Assembly (NCBI GenBank): GCA_041660965.1
Contig: JBAZVH010000001.1
Span: 359,006-423,005 of the forward strand
From: Candidatus Gracilibacteria bacterium
GTDB lineage: Bacteria; Patescibacteriota; Gracilibacteria; BD1-5; JAGOOR01
Direction: 5' to 3'
DNA length: 64,000 bases
In this document: positions 48,302 to 60,019 of the stretch, piece by piece
Layout: each line of letters opens with the position of its first letter
Numbering within the stretch: position 1 is the stretch's first letter
Position numbers and translations under genes: made by a program
The notes under the pieces: model-generated
Told to the model about the DNA's origin: nothing
What the model saw: the letters and a program-made list of their open reading frames with translations, nothing else
The model's database searches: none

Positions 48302-48931
48302 TTACCCGATTATCTTCTTGATATCATGCCAGACATCTTCACGATGCTGAGCTCCATTGAGGGTATAAAATTCAAATCCATCATGTTTCCAGCTATTCAG
48401 AAGTGGGATAATATCCGTCGCATACCAAGCAAAACGCTCGTGAATCTTTGCAATATCCTGATCATCGATACGAGTCACGAGAGTATTCCCTGTTGCAGGA
48501 TTGATATCGCCGTGGAGATCCGCTCCAAAAATTTCTTTGGTCACTGGATCCATTCGTCGCCCCTGGAGACGCTGTAGTGCTTCTGCTTCTGAGAGCTCGA
48601 TATGAATCACGATGTAATCTGTCGTAATGGCGTCGAAGAATTTTCGTTGTGCGATATTTCGAACCGCTCCATCAATCAGGATGCTATCATTTGGATGTGC
48701 ATCAAAAAATTCTTGGATGAGATCAAAAATAATCGCATCGGGTACCATCTTCCCATGTGGGAGAGTTTCAGATACGTCTGAATAATGTTTATGGTGAGGA
48801 TTTTCGAGAACTGCTCGGAGAATAGCTCCTGTTTCGAGCGTGATAAATCCAAAATGACGAGCGATCATAGCTGCCTGCGTCCCTTTTCCAGAACCCTGGA
48901 TCCCCATCAGCATAATGTGTTTTTTGTGCAT
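48302..48931 (-). CDS. adk: Adenylate kinase
   Basis: 209 residues. P-loop GIQGSGKGTQAAMIARHFGF, LETGAILRAVLEN (NMP-binding), LIDGAVRNIAQ in place of the common DGFPRT, the LID start GRRMDPVTKEIFG, and NPATGNTLVTRIDDQ. It converts AMP and ATP to two ADP. The LID has no four-Cys zinc site. Start at MHKKHIMLMG. No UGA codons. Relocated from its usual place in the spc operon. Confidence 0.9.
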   Translation of the reverse strand: MHKKHIMLMGIQGSGKGTQAAMIARHFGFITLETGAILRAVLENPHHKHYSDVSETLPHGKMVPDAIIFDLIQEFFDAHPNDSILIDGAVRNIAQRKFFDAITTDYIVIHIELSEAEALQRLQGRRMDPVTKEIFGADLHGDINPATGNTLVTRIDDQDIAKIHERFAWYATDIIPLLNSWKHDGFEFYTLNGAQHREDVWHDIKKIIG

Positions 48932-48939
48932 AAATATAG

Positions 48940-49329
48940 TTACCAAATAGGTTGAAAAGTATCTGATTCAACTGAAACTCCGAATTGCATAATTTTGTAT
49001 ACTACTATACCATCATGATAAAATACGTAACAACCATCTTTCCTAGACCCATCAAGTGTATCTATCTCTACTCTATCTCAACACTGTATCACAGGAAGCC
49101 CTTGCGATATAGGCATACGATAAACAAGAGCATTCTGAATTTCGATTTGAGATGGTGTCAATGGAGCCCTCGTAGCATCTTCATTTTTTCTACAACCAGT
49201 AGTTGTCAGAGCGGCTGTCAATAATGCTGACGATAGACCGATAATGCGAAAACATCGTGGAAGGTCTCTCAAAGCTTCTGGTTTATCTCATAGGTTATGA
49301 GGACCTGCTATTCAAAAATCTTTTGGCAT
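48940..49329 (-). CDS. Small putative lipoprotein, unknown
   Basis: 129 residues. A polar N-terminal tail (~1-28) precedes IIGLSSALLTAALTTTGC, a lipobox-like end (Cys ~46), so either the start is later or the tail is cytoplasmic. After it: TPSQIEIQNALVYRMPISQGLPVIQCGD and CYVFYHDGIVVYK. Three UGA-Gly codons. It overlaps no neighbour and starts 9 nt downstream of nothing recognisable; function unknown. Confidence 0.5.
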
Positions 49330-49404
49330 ACAATAAAGAATAAGAAACAACCTGTATTGTATCCAAAAAAAGATTGTGAGCAATTCTATTTTTCCTCTGA
49401 TACA

Positions 49405-49430
49405 ATAAGAGCCACTTTCGTGGCTCTTAT
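49405..49430. terminator. Bidirectional terminator
   Basis: ATAAGAGCCAC / TTTC / GTGGCTCTTAT, just past the end of the giant surface protein gene. Confidence 0.75.
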
Positions 49431-49453
49431 CGTTCATCTTCTAGGAAAGGATT

Positions 49454-52400
49454 TTACTGCTGACATATTAATTCTTCTGGGAGTCTGCCACAATTATCAG
49501 GATTTTTCTTGATCCATTCAGCTGCACGTGCGGCGATGACATAGAGCTCTTGTTTGAGAAGTGGTCTATTTGGTTCAAAGGTACTGATAGTACGAGTGGA
49601 GAATCAGAGCTTGATGGCTTCTTTGGCTACATCTGTTTGCCAGTTACTCGAAGAGTACTCTGGATACGCACAGATACTGCCAAGAATGACTTTGAATGCT
49701 TCAGCACGTGTCATCGTGTCAAGAGGTCTAAATTTCTTATTATTTCCTGTGATAAGACCGGCTGTTTCTGATTTTTCAGCCACCTCACAGACCCAATATG
49801 GGACACCTCTCACAGTATCAGAATAGCGGTTTTCACAATCATACGCCGATGAGAGATCGAGAGGAATGCCTCGTATACGAGATGCCATATAGATGAGGTC
49901 TTGTCGTGGAGCATCTTGTGTACACTTAGCGTCAATACATGATTTTTTCTTATCGACGATATTGAGACAAGAGAGATAATTATGATATCGTAAGAAACCA
50001 GTACCAGATGAGATCTTACACTGATCAAATGGTAATTCGTCCACTGGTTTTAGTGTGCACGCAGAAGTAAGACCGGTAGCGACAGAACACGTCGCATTTG
50101 TACCGCCATTTTCACCATTACAGGCATATGTCCATTTTCAGAGAGAGGTACTGTATGAAACAGTTCATTGTGTTCCCATAGTACAGAGTTTTTCACCATT
50201 GAGAGATGTTCTCGTCGGATTGGCAGTAGCGAAAGTTCTCAGTGCACTACATTGACCATTGATGGCTGTACCATAATTAACCGTATTTGCACCGGTACTT
50301 TCTGTGTTGAGTACGCCAGAAGGAGTTTGTACTCTGCCTGCATAGATAGTGACCTGCACCACTCCAGTACCAGCAGCAGTTACGTTGATGGCATAGGCAT
50401 TCCCAGAGGTGAGCGCTACGCTCGTACAGGTACCTCTCACAACTGTTATATCGCTACAAATAAATGAATTGATATCTATCGCTCGACTGAAACTGGCTAC
50501 AAATTGTATTGAAGCATTTGTTGCAGGATCTGTTTGTGTTGCTGCTTTTGAGAGAGTGACCGTGAGCGGAGTCGTGTCAATAGTGACCGTGAGGGCCGCA
50601 GAAGCAACTGAACTCACACCTGTAGGACTAGTTTGTTTCGCGGTGATACTATGATTTCCAGCTGTAAGAGAAGTAGTTGATAGGATCTGAGCAAGACCTT
50701 CAGTACCACCTACCGTTGTATTCATACAAGCTCCTGTACCAATCAGTGTCGTAGCGTCGTAGAGATCCACTGTGTATCCTCCATAACATGAGACGAGAAA
50801 TCTTGGTTGCGTCTCACGAGTGATATTATCTGTTGCTGATACTCCAAAGTCAGAAAGACTCTCCATATCTGGAGTACCAGGAGCACTATCCATAGAATCA
50901 TTTTTGAGAAGGGATATCGTTGGAGATGGTGCTGATATATTACCAGCAGCATCTGTCGCAGTTGCAAAAATAGAATACACACTTTCCCCAAGAGGAAGAT
51001 CTACCACTACTTCCATACTCGCTGTAGCACATGGTAGTGTCTTAAGAGGTGTTGGTATGACACCATTATAGATTTTGATGATATCACCTACTGTGCACGT
51101 TACGGTAGTGGTGAGCGTATTTTTGCTCACGTATATCAGGGAGCCATAGAGAGACACTCCTGTCTGTGTTGGGAGTGTAAGACCAGGAGCGTTAGGAGCT
51201 ATCATATCAATAGTCACCGTATCGCTCATTGATTCTGAGACATTATTTGCTCCATCTTTAACCCAAGCATAGAGTGTCTTTGCTCATACTGTTGCGAAAG
51301 TAAATGTGGTAGGTTTAGTCGTTGACCATCATCCCGCACTTGCTAGAGGTTTCGTGGTAGATTCTGTGAGTAGGTAGCTCACACCAGTTTCACTGGCTGT
51401 AAATGATACTATAGGAACAATGAGAGTTGATGATAATTCTGGGATGGTAAAGGATGTGACGCTTGGAGCTGTGGTGTCAGTAATGACAGCGTTACATGTA
51501 TTATTAGTTGCATTATACGTTGTTTCACTCGGACATCGGAATGTGCATAAACCATAAGGAGCATTTAAGCTATCAGTATGAGACCATTCGCGTGATAAAG
51601 CGCTTGTACCAATATCCCTCATTATAGTGGAATTTACAGGACGTATGCCAGTACAGGATGCTACAGGAGAAAAAGTAGCTACAACAGTACAGGTAGAAGT
51701 AATGGCGCTCGTTGTATAGGTGTTTCCTGCAAGTGTTCCTCCACATGTTCCAGTGACAGCTGCAGTATATCCTGCATTAGGACTGATGGTAAATGTTGTT
51801 GTTGCTCAATGATTGACTGATCGTGTACTTGGAATTATTACTCCATTAGGACCAGCAGTGGCCGTGACGGCATGAAAAATGGCCGGGAGTGTAATCACGA
51901 TATCTTGACTCCTTGGTGACGATACATTGCCTGCAGCATCTTTAATCCAGAGATAAAGTGTTTCTCATCCTTCTTGCGGAAAAGTAAATGTCGCTGGTTT
52001 GGTAGAGAGCCATCCAGGAGCCGTAGAACTTGGTGTTGAAGGTGGTTGGACAAACATACCGTCTGGTATGGTAGCTGCTTCCAAAAAGAAATAACTCACA
52101 CCGACCGTTTCACTTGTGACAATAGTGACAGGAACTGTAAGAGAACTGCTCGTACCAGGAAGGGTGAAGGCAGTGATAGTAGGAGCAGTGGTGTCGTTAA
52201 CGGGTGTCCACTTCGCATACAGGGTGACGTTGGAAGTTCCCATTGTGAGAGTTTGGCCTGAAGTATAATCTGTTCCAGAACCATTTGCAGCTGTGTTCCA
52301 ACCATTAAAATCATAGCCAGATTTTGTATTCCCAACTAGGTTGGAAGCCACAGAAGTTGTAGCATTCTCAGCAACGGTAACTGATGCAGGCACTCCTCCA

Positions 52401-54175
52401 GTTCCACCGTTTGCATTGTATGAAAGAGTGTGGGTGATTACCGGACAAGCAATAGTTATTACTGTTTTAAATGTATCCGCCGATAAAGAACCACTCTTGG
52501 CATACACACGATAATCATAAGAAGTACCTCCTATTAATGAAGTATCTGAATACGATGTATTTGTCGTTCCTGTCAATAAAGAAGTGTAAGTAACATCGCT
52601 AGAAAGTTTTCTCTTTACATCATAACTTGTTGCATTGGCAGCAGACCAAGATATGGTTTCAGAAGTACAACTATTTGAAGTATTTGTAATCGTTGGAGTA
52701 GTCAATTTGTTCGCAGAACAATTTGATGTCATATAACCAGTTTGGCTACATGTCCAAGTGTATGTATTATTTGAATCAGTTACACCACTTCTTGTCGCTC
52801 CTGTAGGACACGCAGCTGTGCCAGAAGGTTCTCCTATTAAAGTTGTATTGTTTGCAGTTCCACAAGTAGATGAACAAGTAGGCGTTGGAATAGTAACAAT
52901 GTTGGAATCTTTTGTTTCAGTAAAATCAGGAGTGACGTTTTTGGCTATTAATTTGTATGTATAGCTCGTATTGGGAGATACAGTATCAACATAAGGAGAA
53001 GAAACACTGCTTATAATTGCTCCATTTTTTTCTAAATCATAGCTATCAGCAAAATTCACTGATGGCCATGTTAAAGTGATAGAATTACAACTTGTACTTG
53101 GTGCTGACAAAATGGGAGCGGTTAATTCTCCGTAACAAAATCCTCCGCCTAATACACAGTATCGTCCGATAGCGGCTTTACCTCCCCGAATACCAGCGTT
53201 TACTCCTGTAATAATAGAACCCATTGGGAAATAATATATACCAGGTGTGCTAGGAGCGGTTCCTGACAAAGAAGCAGTAAGAGTTTTGATAAAATTAACC
53301 GGCTTCACATGACGATCCCAATAAGATGATGAATACTTACTGTATATAACTCTGTTTATCGCAGTATTGAGCCCTGTACCATTGTACCAGGTCTCAGCTT
53401 CTGCCTTAGTAGCAAAACGACTATGAGCTGTTTTTGGTAGATATAAATCTGTTCTTGGTTGGAGGGGGACAGGGTTCGCTGTAGTATATGTGATAGCTAT
53501 ACTCCCCAAACTTGCACCTGCTTGTACATTTGGAATTGGTAGGGGAATAGAAAAATGTCCTCCGCTCGTAAGACTTCCCCAAAGCGGAAAGATAGTAGTC
53601 CACTCTCCAGTTTTAAAAATATCATCTGTGGCGTCATCGGTTAAAGCAGGAGCGTTATCACCAACGACGACAAGATCAGGACACTCAACACCATCAAAAG
53701 ATTTATTCGTTGCAAGTTGAATAATTTTTATTGTTGGCTTGTACGTTCCTTCAGGAAAATCACTTCTATTTACCATGACATTGAATACTTCACCAACTTG
53801 ATTCAAAGACGCTGTTTTAACTTCTGAGCCACTTTCATTCTTTAAAGAGATTACGGATGTGTTCGCAAAGCGAAAAACCCCATAACCAGATGAGTCAACA
53901 ACTCTCGGAGTATATTTAACAGTTTTGCCTTGAGCAGTACTCAAAAAGTTTGTTTTACACTGAAGCGTAACGCTTTTAGCACCATCAGTAAAAGTTTTTT
54001 CTGGTCCGTACATATCTTCTTCAGTATCATTCAGCACAACCGATCCGAGAAATTTCAGATTGAGACCTCATGGTATCAAAAATAAGAGGGCTCCAAGGAG
54101 AACAATAATAGCCACAAGGACAATGGTGAATTTCTTTCGCATTGGTTGTGTAGTAGGGATTTGCTGGGTTGTCAT
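49454..54175 (-). CDS. Giant surface protein (1573 residues) with FN3/Ig, InlB-type and SLH modules
   Basis: Membrane helix at ~17-36 (IVLVAIIVLLGALLFLIPGG) anchors the N-terminus. Long beta-rich modules follow: two FN3-like units (ITLTWPSVNFADSYDLEKNG; ETISWSAANATSYDVKRKL), an InlB B-repeat / Listeria-Bacteroides module (LSYNANGGTGGVPASV, SGYDFNGWNTAANGSGTDY, VTLYAKWTP), several Ig-like repeats starting TTAPTITAFTLPG and TTAPSVTSFTIPE, and near the C-terminus an SLH-like cluster (TAGLITGNNKKFRPLDTMTRAEAFKVIL). Many UGA-Gly codons, some inside WXXXG turns. It probably forms a cell-surface fibre or adhesin. No protease or sortase site is clear. Confidence 0.83.
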
Positions 54176-54259
54176 AAAAATGAATTAAGAATATGAACCC
54201 TTCTATCCTATCACAACAATTTCTGGAATGCAAATATTTCACATCTTTTTTTTGATATA

Positions 54260-54286
54260 TTGAAATTTCTTGTTTTTCCCTATCAT
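54260..54286 (+). promoter_or_regulatory. Promoter of the DUF475-like gene
   Basis: TTGAAA (54260-54265), 15 bp, TATCAT (54281-54286), seven bases before the ATG at 54294; a leaderless arrangement. Confidence 0.55.
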
Positions 54287-54293
54287 ACAGCGT

Positions 54294-55208
54294 ATGTCCT
54301 ACCTCCTTATTATTATCTGACTTGTCCTCTTTGAAGTCGTCAGCTCTATCGATAATGCCGTCATCAACGCCCAAGTACTTGGAACTGTCTCCGCGAAGGC
54401 GAGAAAATGGTTTCTCCTCTGGGGAATGATTTTCGCCGTCTTTATGGTTCGGGGACTTTTGCCTTGGATTATTATTTGGGCAACCAATCCAACACTTGGA
54501 CCATGGCAAGCATTTATGGCATCCTTTAGTGGTGATCCTCAAGTGGTAGAATCTATCGAAAAATCAGCACCGATCCTTCTGATGGGTGGTGGTGTTTTTT
54601 TGGTATTCCTCTTTTTTCATTGGCTCTTTATGGAGGAAAAACACTTTTCTTTTGGGTTTGAAAAATGGTTTAAAAAACACGATATCTGGTTTTTCGCAGT
54701 TGTCTCAATTCTCCTTTCATGGATTGTATGGGAAGCCAATATGATCAACCCTATGATTGCTTTCTCTGCGGTCGTCGGATCAACGGCTTTTTTTATCGCA
54801 CATGGATTCAAAGAAAATGCTGAGAAAAAAGAAAAAGAACTCCAAGCTGGTGGAAGTATGACCGATATTAGCAAGATCCTCTATCTCGAAGTCATCGATG
54901 CAACGTTTTCTATTGATGGTGTGCTCGGAGCGTTTGCTTTCACACTTTCTGTGCCTCTTATCCTCATCGGAAATGGTATCGGTGCCTATGTCGTACGATC
55001 CCTCACGATGCACAATATCGAAACAGTCAAGAAATATATCTATCTCAAAAACGGTGCCATGTACTCTATCGGCATCCTCGGGACCGTCATGGTGCTTCAT
55101 GCGTTTGGATTCCATATTCCAGAATGGTTGAGCCCTGTCTCTACGATGTGTATCGTGGGGTATTTTTTCTGGAGATCTGCAAAAAGTATCCCTCATAAAA
55201 ATATATAA
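54294..55208 (+). CDS. DUF475 / TerC-like integral membrane protein
   Basis: 304 residues, about seven helices. LVLFEVVSSIDNAVINAQVL and EVIDATFSIDGVLGAFAFTLS carry the paired acidic motifs (E-x5-DN, D-x4-DG) typical of the TerC/LysE-clan DUF475 proteins, suggested to handle metal ions. UGA-Gly is at residue 9. It ends at the base before the mnmA ATG, so the genes are translationally coupled or co-transcribed. Confidence 0.85.
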
Positions 55209-56483
55209 ATGGTAGGTAAAAAAATCCTTGTCTGACTCTCGGGTGGTGTGGACTCTGCCGTTTCTGCATACCTCCTCAAGGAGCAAGGATATCATGTCAG
55301 TGCGGGGTTTATGATCAATTATTTGACCGATGATGATACCTGCCCGACACGTACCGATATGGCGATAGCAAAAGAAATTGCTGAATATCTCGGAATTCCA
55401 TTTTTTACTTTCGATTTTATAGATGAATATGAGCAAAAAGTTCTGAACTATATTTTTGAAGGATATAAAAAATGACTCACACCAAATCCTGATGTTTTTT
55501 GTAATACATGGATAAAGTTTGATCTCTTCCGAAAAGAGGCACTTTCGTATGGGTTTGATGCGGTCGCGACGGGACACTACGTCCGCCTTGGCGGACAAGA
55601 GAAGAAAGAAGAAAGAAGAAATAATAAAGTTGGAAGTTGTATTATGCCCCCCTGACAAGGGGGGGCAGGGGGGGTTGAAAACTCAAAACTTGAAACTCAA
55701 AACTTGAAACTTCTGCGTGGCGTGGATCCCGACAAAGATCAGAGCTATTTCCTCGCAGCGCTTTCACGTGAACAACTCGAGCAAGCGATGTTCCCAATTG
55801 GAAACCTCACAAAATCTGAGGTGCGAGACATCGCTCGGAGGGCATGACTCCCAAATGCTGAAAGAAAAGATTCTCAGGGACTGTGTTTCGTCGGGAAAGT
55901 AGACTTTGCAGAATTTTTGAAGGCACATATTCCAGCTCAGAAGTGAGCAATTATCGATACCGCTGGAAACATACTCGGTGAACATGATGGTGCGTTTCAG
56001 TATACTATTGGTCAAAGAAAAGGTATCGGTGTCGGTGGTGGACCAGCGCTCTATGTGGTAGAGAAAAATGTCGAAACTAATACTCTTGTTGTCTGACAGG
56101 AGGACGATCCACGGCTCTTGAACACTACCTGCACTGTCTGAGAACTCAATTGGCTGGAAGATGTGACATTGCCACTGAACTGCGAAGCACAAATACGGTA
56201 TCGGCAGATGCCACAAAAGTGCACACTAACAGAGCACAAATGAGAGACTAAGGCTAAGGAACAGGCTAAGAATGGAATTTTTAGTTCGGACAACTCGGAA
56301 CTCGTCACTCGAAACTCGTCACTTGTCCTTGGTTCGGACAACTCATCAACCCGTCAACTCATCAACCCGTCAACTCTTATTGAAGTCTCTTTTGAAGCTC
56401 CCCAACGCGCCATCACCCCCGGACAGGTCTGTGTTTTTTATGACGGGGATACTGTTTTAGGGAGCGGGATTATTATGGTGTAG
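55209..56483 (+). CDS. mnmA: tRNA-specific 2-thiouridylase MnmA
   Basis: 424 residues; family ~360. ILVGLSGGVDSAVSAYLL (PP-loop, one Gly UGA), GLTPNPDVFCN with catalytic Cys, DAVATGHYVRL, DPDKDQSYFL, GLCFVGKVDF with the second Cys, GQRKGIGVGGGPALYVV, and a C-terminal beta domain. It thiolates U34 of Lys/Glu/Gln tRNAs. Two extra segments are encoded by repeats: ~40 residues after GHYVRL (55590-55711) and ~40 near the C-terminus (56266-56385, SDNSE, SLVLGSDNSST). At least eight UGA-Gly codons. Both insertions lie in loops. Confidence 0.93.
55581..55711. repeat. Repeat cluster inside mnmA, first insertion
   Basis: Palindrome GTCCGCC-TT-GGCGGAC (55581-55596), an AAGAAAGAAG run, a family B palindrome (GCCCCCCTGAC / AAGGGGGGGC, 55644-55666) and a triplicated AACTTGAAACT unit. 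All are read in frame. Confidence 0.75.
56266..56385. repeat. Repeat cluster inside mnmA, second insertion
   Basis: GTTCGGACAACTC (twice), ACTCGTCACT-type units and three units of ACTCATCAACCCGTCA. They encode a Ser/Asn/Thr-rich loop before the final strands. Confidence 0.7.
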
Positions 56484-56533
56484 TGCATGTACAAAATAGT
56501 TCATTGCTTTGTAAAGTTTTTCCCGTATTTTAC

Positions 56534-56564
56534 CCCTTATTTCTGTTGCAAATAAGGGATTTTT
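56534..56564 (+). terminator. Terminator after mnmA
   Basis: CCCTTATTT / CTGTTGC / AAATAAGGG followed by ATTTTTTA. Confidence 0.8.
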
Positions 56565-56620
56565 TATATACTTCCTAGGTCTTTTAAAGAGGTTATAAAA
56601 AGAGGAGAAAACCTTCGACC

Positions 56621-56654
56621 TTTTTGTACTTTGTATTTTGTATTTTGTATTTTT
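56621..56654. repeat. Family C repeat before gyrA
   Basis: TTTTGTACTTTGTATTTTG and TATTTTGTATTTTTAAA, ending five bases from the gyrA ATG. Any gyrA promoter must overlap it; TTAAAT next to the start is a possible -10. Confidence 0.6.
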
Positions 56655-56659
56655 AAATT

Positions 56660-59140
56660 ATGTCCGATATTATCCCTACTGACCCCTCTCTCAATGATGT
56701 CCATCGTGATATCGGATTTGAAATGCAAAACTGTTATATCGATTATGCGATGTCGGTCATCGTCTCTCGTGCCCTTCCTGATATCCGTGATGGACTGAAG
56801 CCAGTACATCGGCGTATCCTCTATGCAATGCATGACCTCTCACTGCATTCTGGTGCCAAATATCGTAAATCTGCGAAGATTGTCTGAGATGTGCTCGGTA
56901 AATACCACCCCCACGGTGATAGTTCTGTCTATGAGGCGATGGTACGCCTCGCTCAACCTTGGGCCCTCAGATACCCTCTCGTAGACGGACAGGGTAACTT
57001 CGGATCTGTCGATGGCGATGGTGCGGCGTCAATGCGTTATACCGAAGCTCGTATGAGCAAGATCACCGACGAGATGCTTGCTGATATCAAAAAAGAAACC
57101 GTTGATTTCCGACCAAACTATGATGCTTCTGAAGCAGAACCAACAGTACTTCCTGCTCGTGTTCCAAATCTCCTTCTCATGGGTTCAGTGGGTATCGCCG
57201 TCGGTATGGCAACGAATATTCCTCCTCATAATCTCGGAGAGGTCGTCGATGCACTCGATTTCCTCTTAAATCACGCGGATGCCGGATCTGTCACCGTCGA
57301 AGATCTGATGCAATTTATCAAATGACCTGATTTTCCAACAGGATGAATCGTCTACAATCGTGCTGATATCCTCTCTGCCTATGCGACAGGTCGTGGATCT
57401 ATCATTATGCGTGGGCGTGGTACTATCGAAGAGACGACGTCAGGACGTCCTGTGATTATCATTCATGAACTCCCCTATCAAGTCGCACCTTCCACTATCG
57501 TCGAGCAAGTCGCACATCTCATTACCGAAAAAATCATTGTCGGTATCGCCGAAGTCCGTGATGAATCCAATAAAGATGGTATCCGTGTCGTTATCGAGCT
57601 CAAGCGCGATAGTTTTCCAAAAGAAGTATTGAATCAACTTTTCAAGCTCACACAACTTCAGACATCATTTTCCTACAATATGATCGCTCTGACCGATCGT
57701 GGATCACAACCAAAACTCTTTAACCTCAAGGAGATACTGGAAGAATTCATCGTTCATCGACGTGAAGTCATCACCAGAAGGACACAGTATGAACTCCGTA
57801 TCGCTCAGGAACGTGCTCATATCCTCGAAGGACTCAAAATCGCTCTCGATCATATCGATGAAGTCATCGAAACGATCAAAAAAAGTAAGGACCGACAGGA
57901 TGCAAGTGATAAACTTCAGAAACGATTTAAGCTGTCAGAAAGACAAGCAGTTGCTATTCTCGAGATGCAACTTCAGAGACTCTCTGGTCTGGAACGCAAA
58001 AAGATAGAGGATGAACTCGCAGAAAAACTCCTCCTCATCGCTGATCTCTCGGATATCCTCGCAAAACCAGAACGTGTCAACGCGCTGATCTCGACTGAGC
58101 TTCTCGAAGTCCGTGATAAATATGGTGATAAGCGACGCACAGAGATCCACAGTGCTCCTCTGGGACAATTCAGTGCTATCGATACTATACCAAATGAAGA
58201 AGTGATTATTACCCTCTCGAAACAGGGCTATATCAAACGCCTCAAAGCTGCTGCCTATCGTACACAAAAACGCGGAGGTGTAGGTGTGACCACAGCGACC
58301 AAAGAGGAAGATGAGATCCAGATTCTGATATCTTCGAATAATCATGACAACCTCTGGTTCTTTACATCGAGTGGTCGTGTCTTCCAGCTCCCAACCTACG
58401 AAATACCAGAATTCTCTCGTACCGCGAAGGGATCACCACTGGTGAATTTTATTAATCTCCAACCAACCGAATCAATTTCGACGATATTAAATTCTACAGA
58501 AGCGACCACACCTTTCCTCTTTTTCGCCACAAAGAAAGGAACGGTAAAACGTATCAATCGTTCGGAGATTACCAATATCCGTACCTCAGGCCTTATCGTC
58601 ATAAAAATCGATGAAGGTGATGCACTCGGATGGGTCCAAGCAACGAGTGGATCTGATCCTATGCTTCTCGTCTCACATAAATGACAAGCAATCCAATTCC
58701 CAGAAACGGATGTACGGGCGATGGGTCGTGCTGCCATGGGTGTCCGAGGTATTCGTCTCAAAGGCGATGATGCTCTCGTCACTGCTTCTGTCGTCTCAAG
58801 TGAGATGAAATACGTCTTCACCGCTTCTGAAAAAGGACTTGGAAAACTCTCAAATATTGACGATTATCGCTCTCAAGGACGAGGCGGATCTGGTGTCAAA
58901 GTCGGTGCTATCACACCAAAAACAGGGAATATCGTCTCAGCGACGATGCTCAGTGAAGATGAACGAAAAAATGCTGACTTTGTCCTCGTAACCAAGTCTG
59001 GTATGACGGTGCGAAGTCCTCTGAAATGAGTGCGACTCACAGGACGTGTCGCACAAGGTGTTATCCTCACAAAACTCAAGGATACAGATAGCGTCATCTC
59101 GATGAGTGTCGTGCAGACAGGAGATGATGAGGAGAAGTAA
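56660..59140 (+). CDS. gyrA: DNA gyrase subunit A
   Basis: 826 residues. SRALPDIRDGLKPVHRRILYAM, KIVGDVLGKYHPHGDSSVYEAMVRLAQ (UGA-Gly at 56885), catalytic Tyr in AASMRYTEARMS, LLMGSVGIAVGMATNIPPHN, the long coiled coil (~430-490), and the C-terminal beta-pinwheel starting with a GyrA-box-like QKRGGVGVTTATKEEDEI, which indicates gyrase, not topo IV. Five UGA-Gly codons. At the quinolone positions it has Ser (83) and Glu (87). It introduces negative supercoils together with GyrB, which is not in the window. Confidence 0.96.
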
Positions 59141-59143
59141 ATA

Positions 59144-59986
59144 TTAAACTCCTTCGCGAATTCCCTTGATTTTCTCAGCTAGAAAACGATGTCAACGGGT
59201 ATTCAGTCAGGTTCGTAAGGTGTGGATTTCTTCCCTAGAAACTAAAATATCTGAACCTACTTCTCATATATATTGCATAACTCGATCTGAATTGGGAGTT
59301 CAAAATTTCCAAATATCTGATTCACTCAGATATCCTTCAACCAATTTCTCCAATGCATGGGACACATCGTATCCATATCGAGGCAATGAGTCAAAAAACT
59401 CTTTGATTATTATTTCAGCGAATGGATTAGCATGTATCATATCCACCACAGTTCCAACAGGAGTCTTCCATGGTTTTACCAATTGATTTTGTATATCTTC
59501 ATCTTTGTTGTTGCCAATCATAACGAGCCAGAGATTTATAAGTCCTTGAATAATAGCCATTTTACTATCATGCTCCACTTTGTTCGTTTCAATGATGGAG
59601 ATAGCCCTTTCGCGAGCTAATTCTATCAGAGATAGTACAAGCTGGTTCTTTGAGTCAAATGTTTCCATTGCCAAAGCTATTTTCAAATTCTGAGTAGCTG
59701 AAGGGCCAAACAAAAAATGAGCCGAAGGAGTACCGTTTGGAGCCTTTGCCATTACTCCAGCAAAACTGATGATATCTTGTTGTGGTATTTCTTGCTCCAA
59801 AAGTTCCAAAACTGCCCCCTCGGTTATCGTTATTGGGAGGGCAAGAAAGTGAGCTGGATGTTGTTCAGTACCAGATGGAAGGAGTCATCGTCTTATGAGA
59901 TCGCTCCCGTGTGCCCCTCGTCCTCAGTATACCCTAGAATTAGGGGTAAAATCTTTCACAATACCATTTGAATCAATAATTTTCAT
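59144..59986 (-). CDS. Hypothetical protein, about 280 residues
   Basis: Start MKIIDSNGIVKDF; six or more UGA-Gly codons. AHFLALPITITEGAVLELLEQE, then a helical middle (LIELARERAISIIETNKVEHDSKMAIIQGLINLWLVMIGNNKDEDIQ) and a basic C-terminus. There is no signal peptide or clear membrane segment. No family recognised. It ends 4 nt from the gyrA stop, convergent. The promoter overlaps the end of the next minus-strand gene. Confidence 0.65.
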
Positions 59987-59992
59987 TATATT

Positions 59993-60019
59993 ATAATATA
60001 CTCTTTATTTAATTGTCAA
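59993..60019 (-). promoter_or_regulatory. Promoter of the 59144-59986 gene, leaderless
   Basis: Minus strand: TTGACA (60014-60019), 15 bp, TATTAT (59993-59998), six bases to the ATG. The -35 overlaps the stop-codon region of the upstream gene. Confidence 0.65.
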
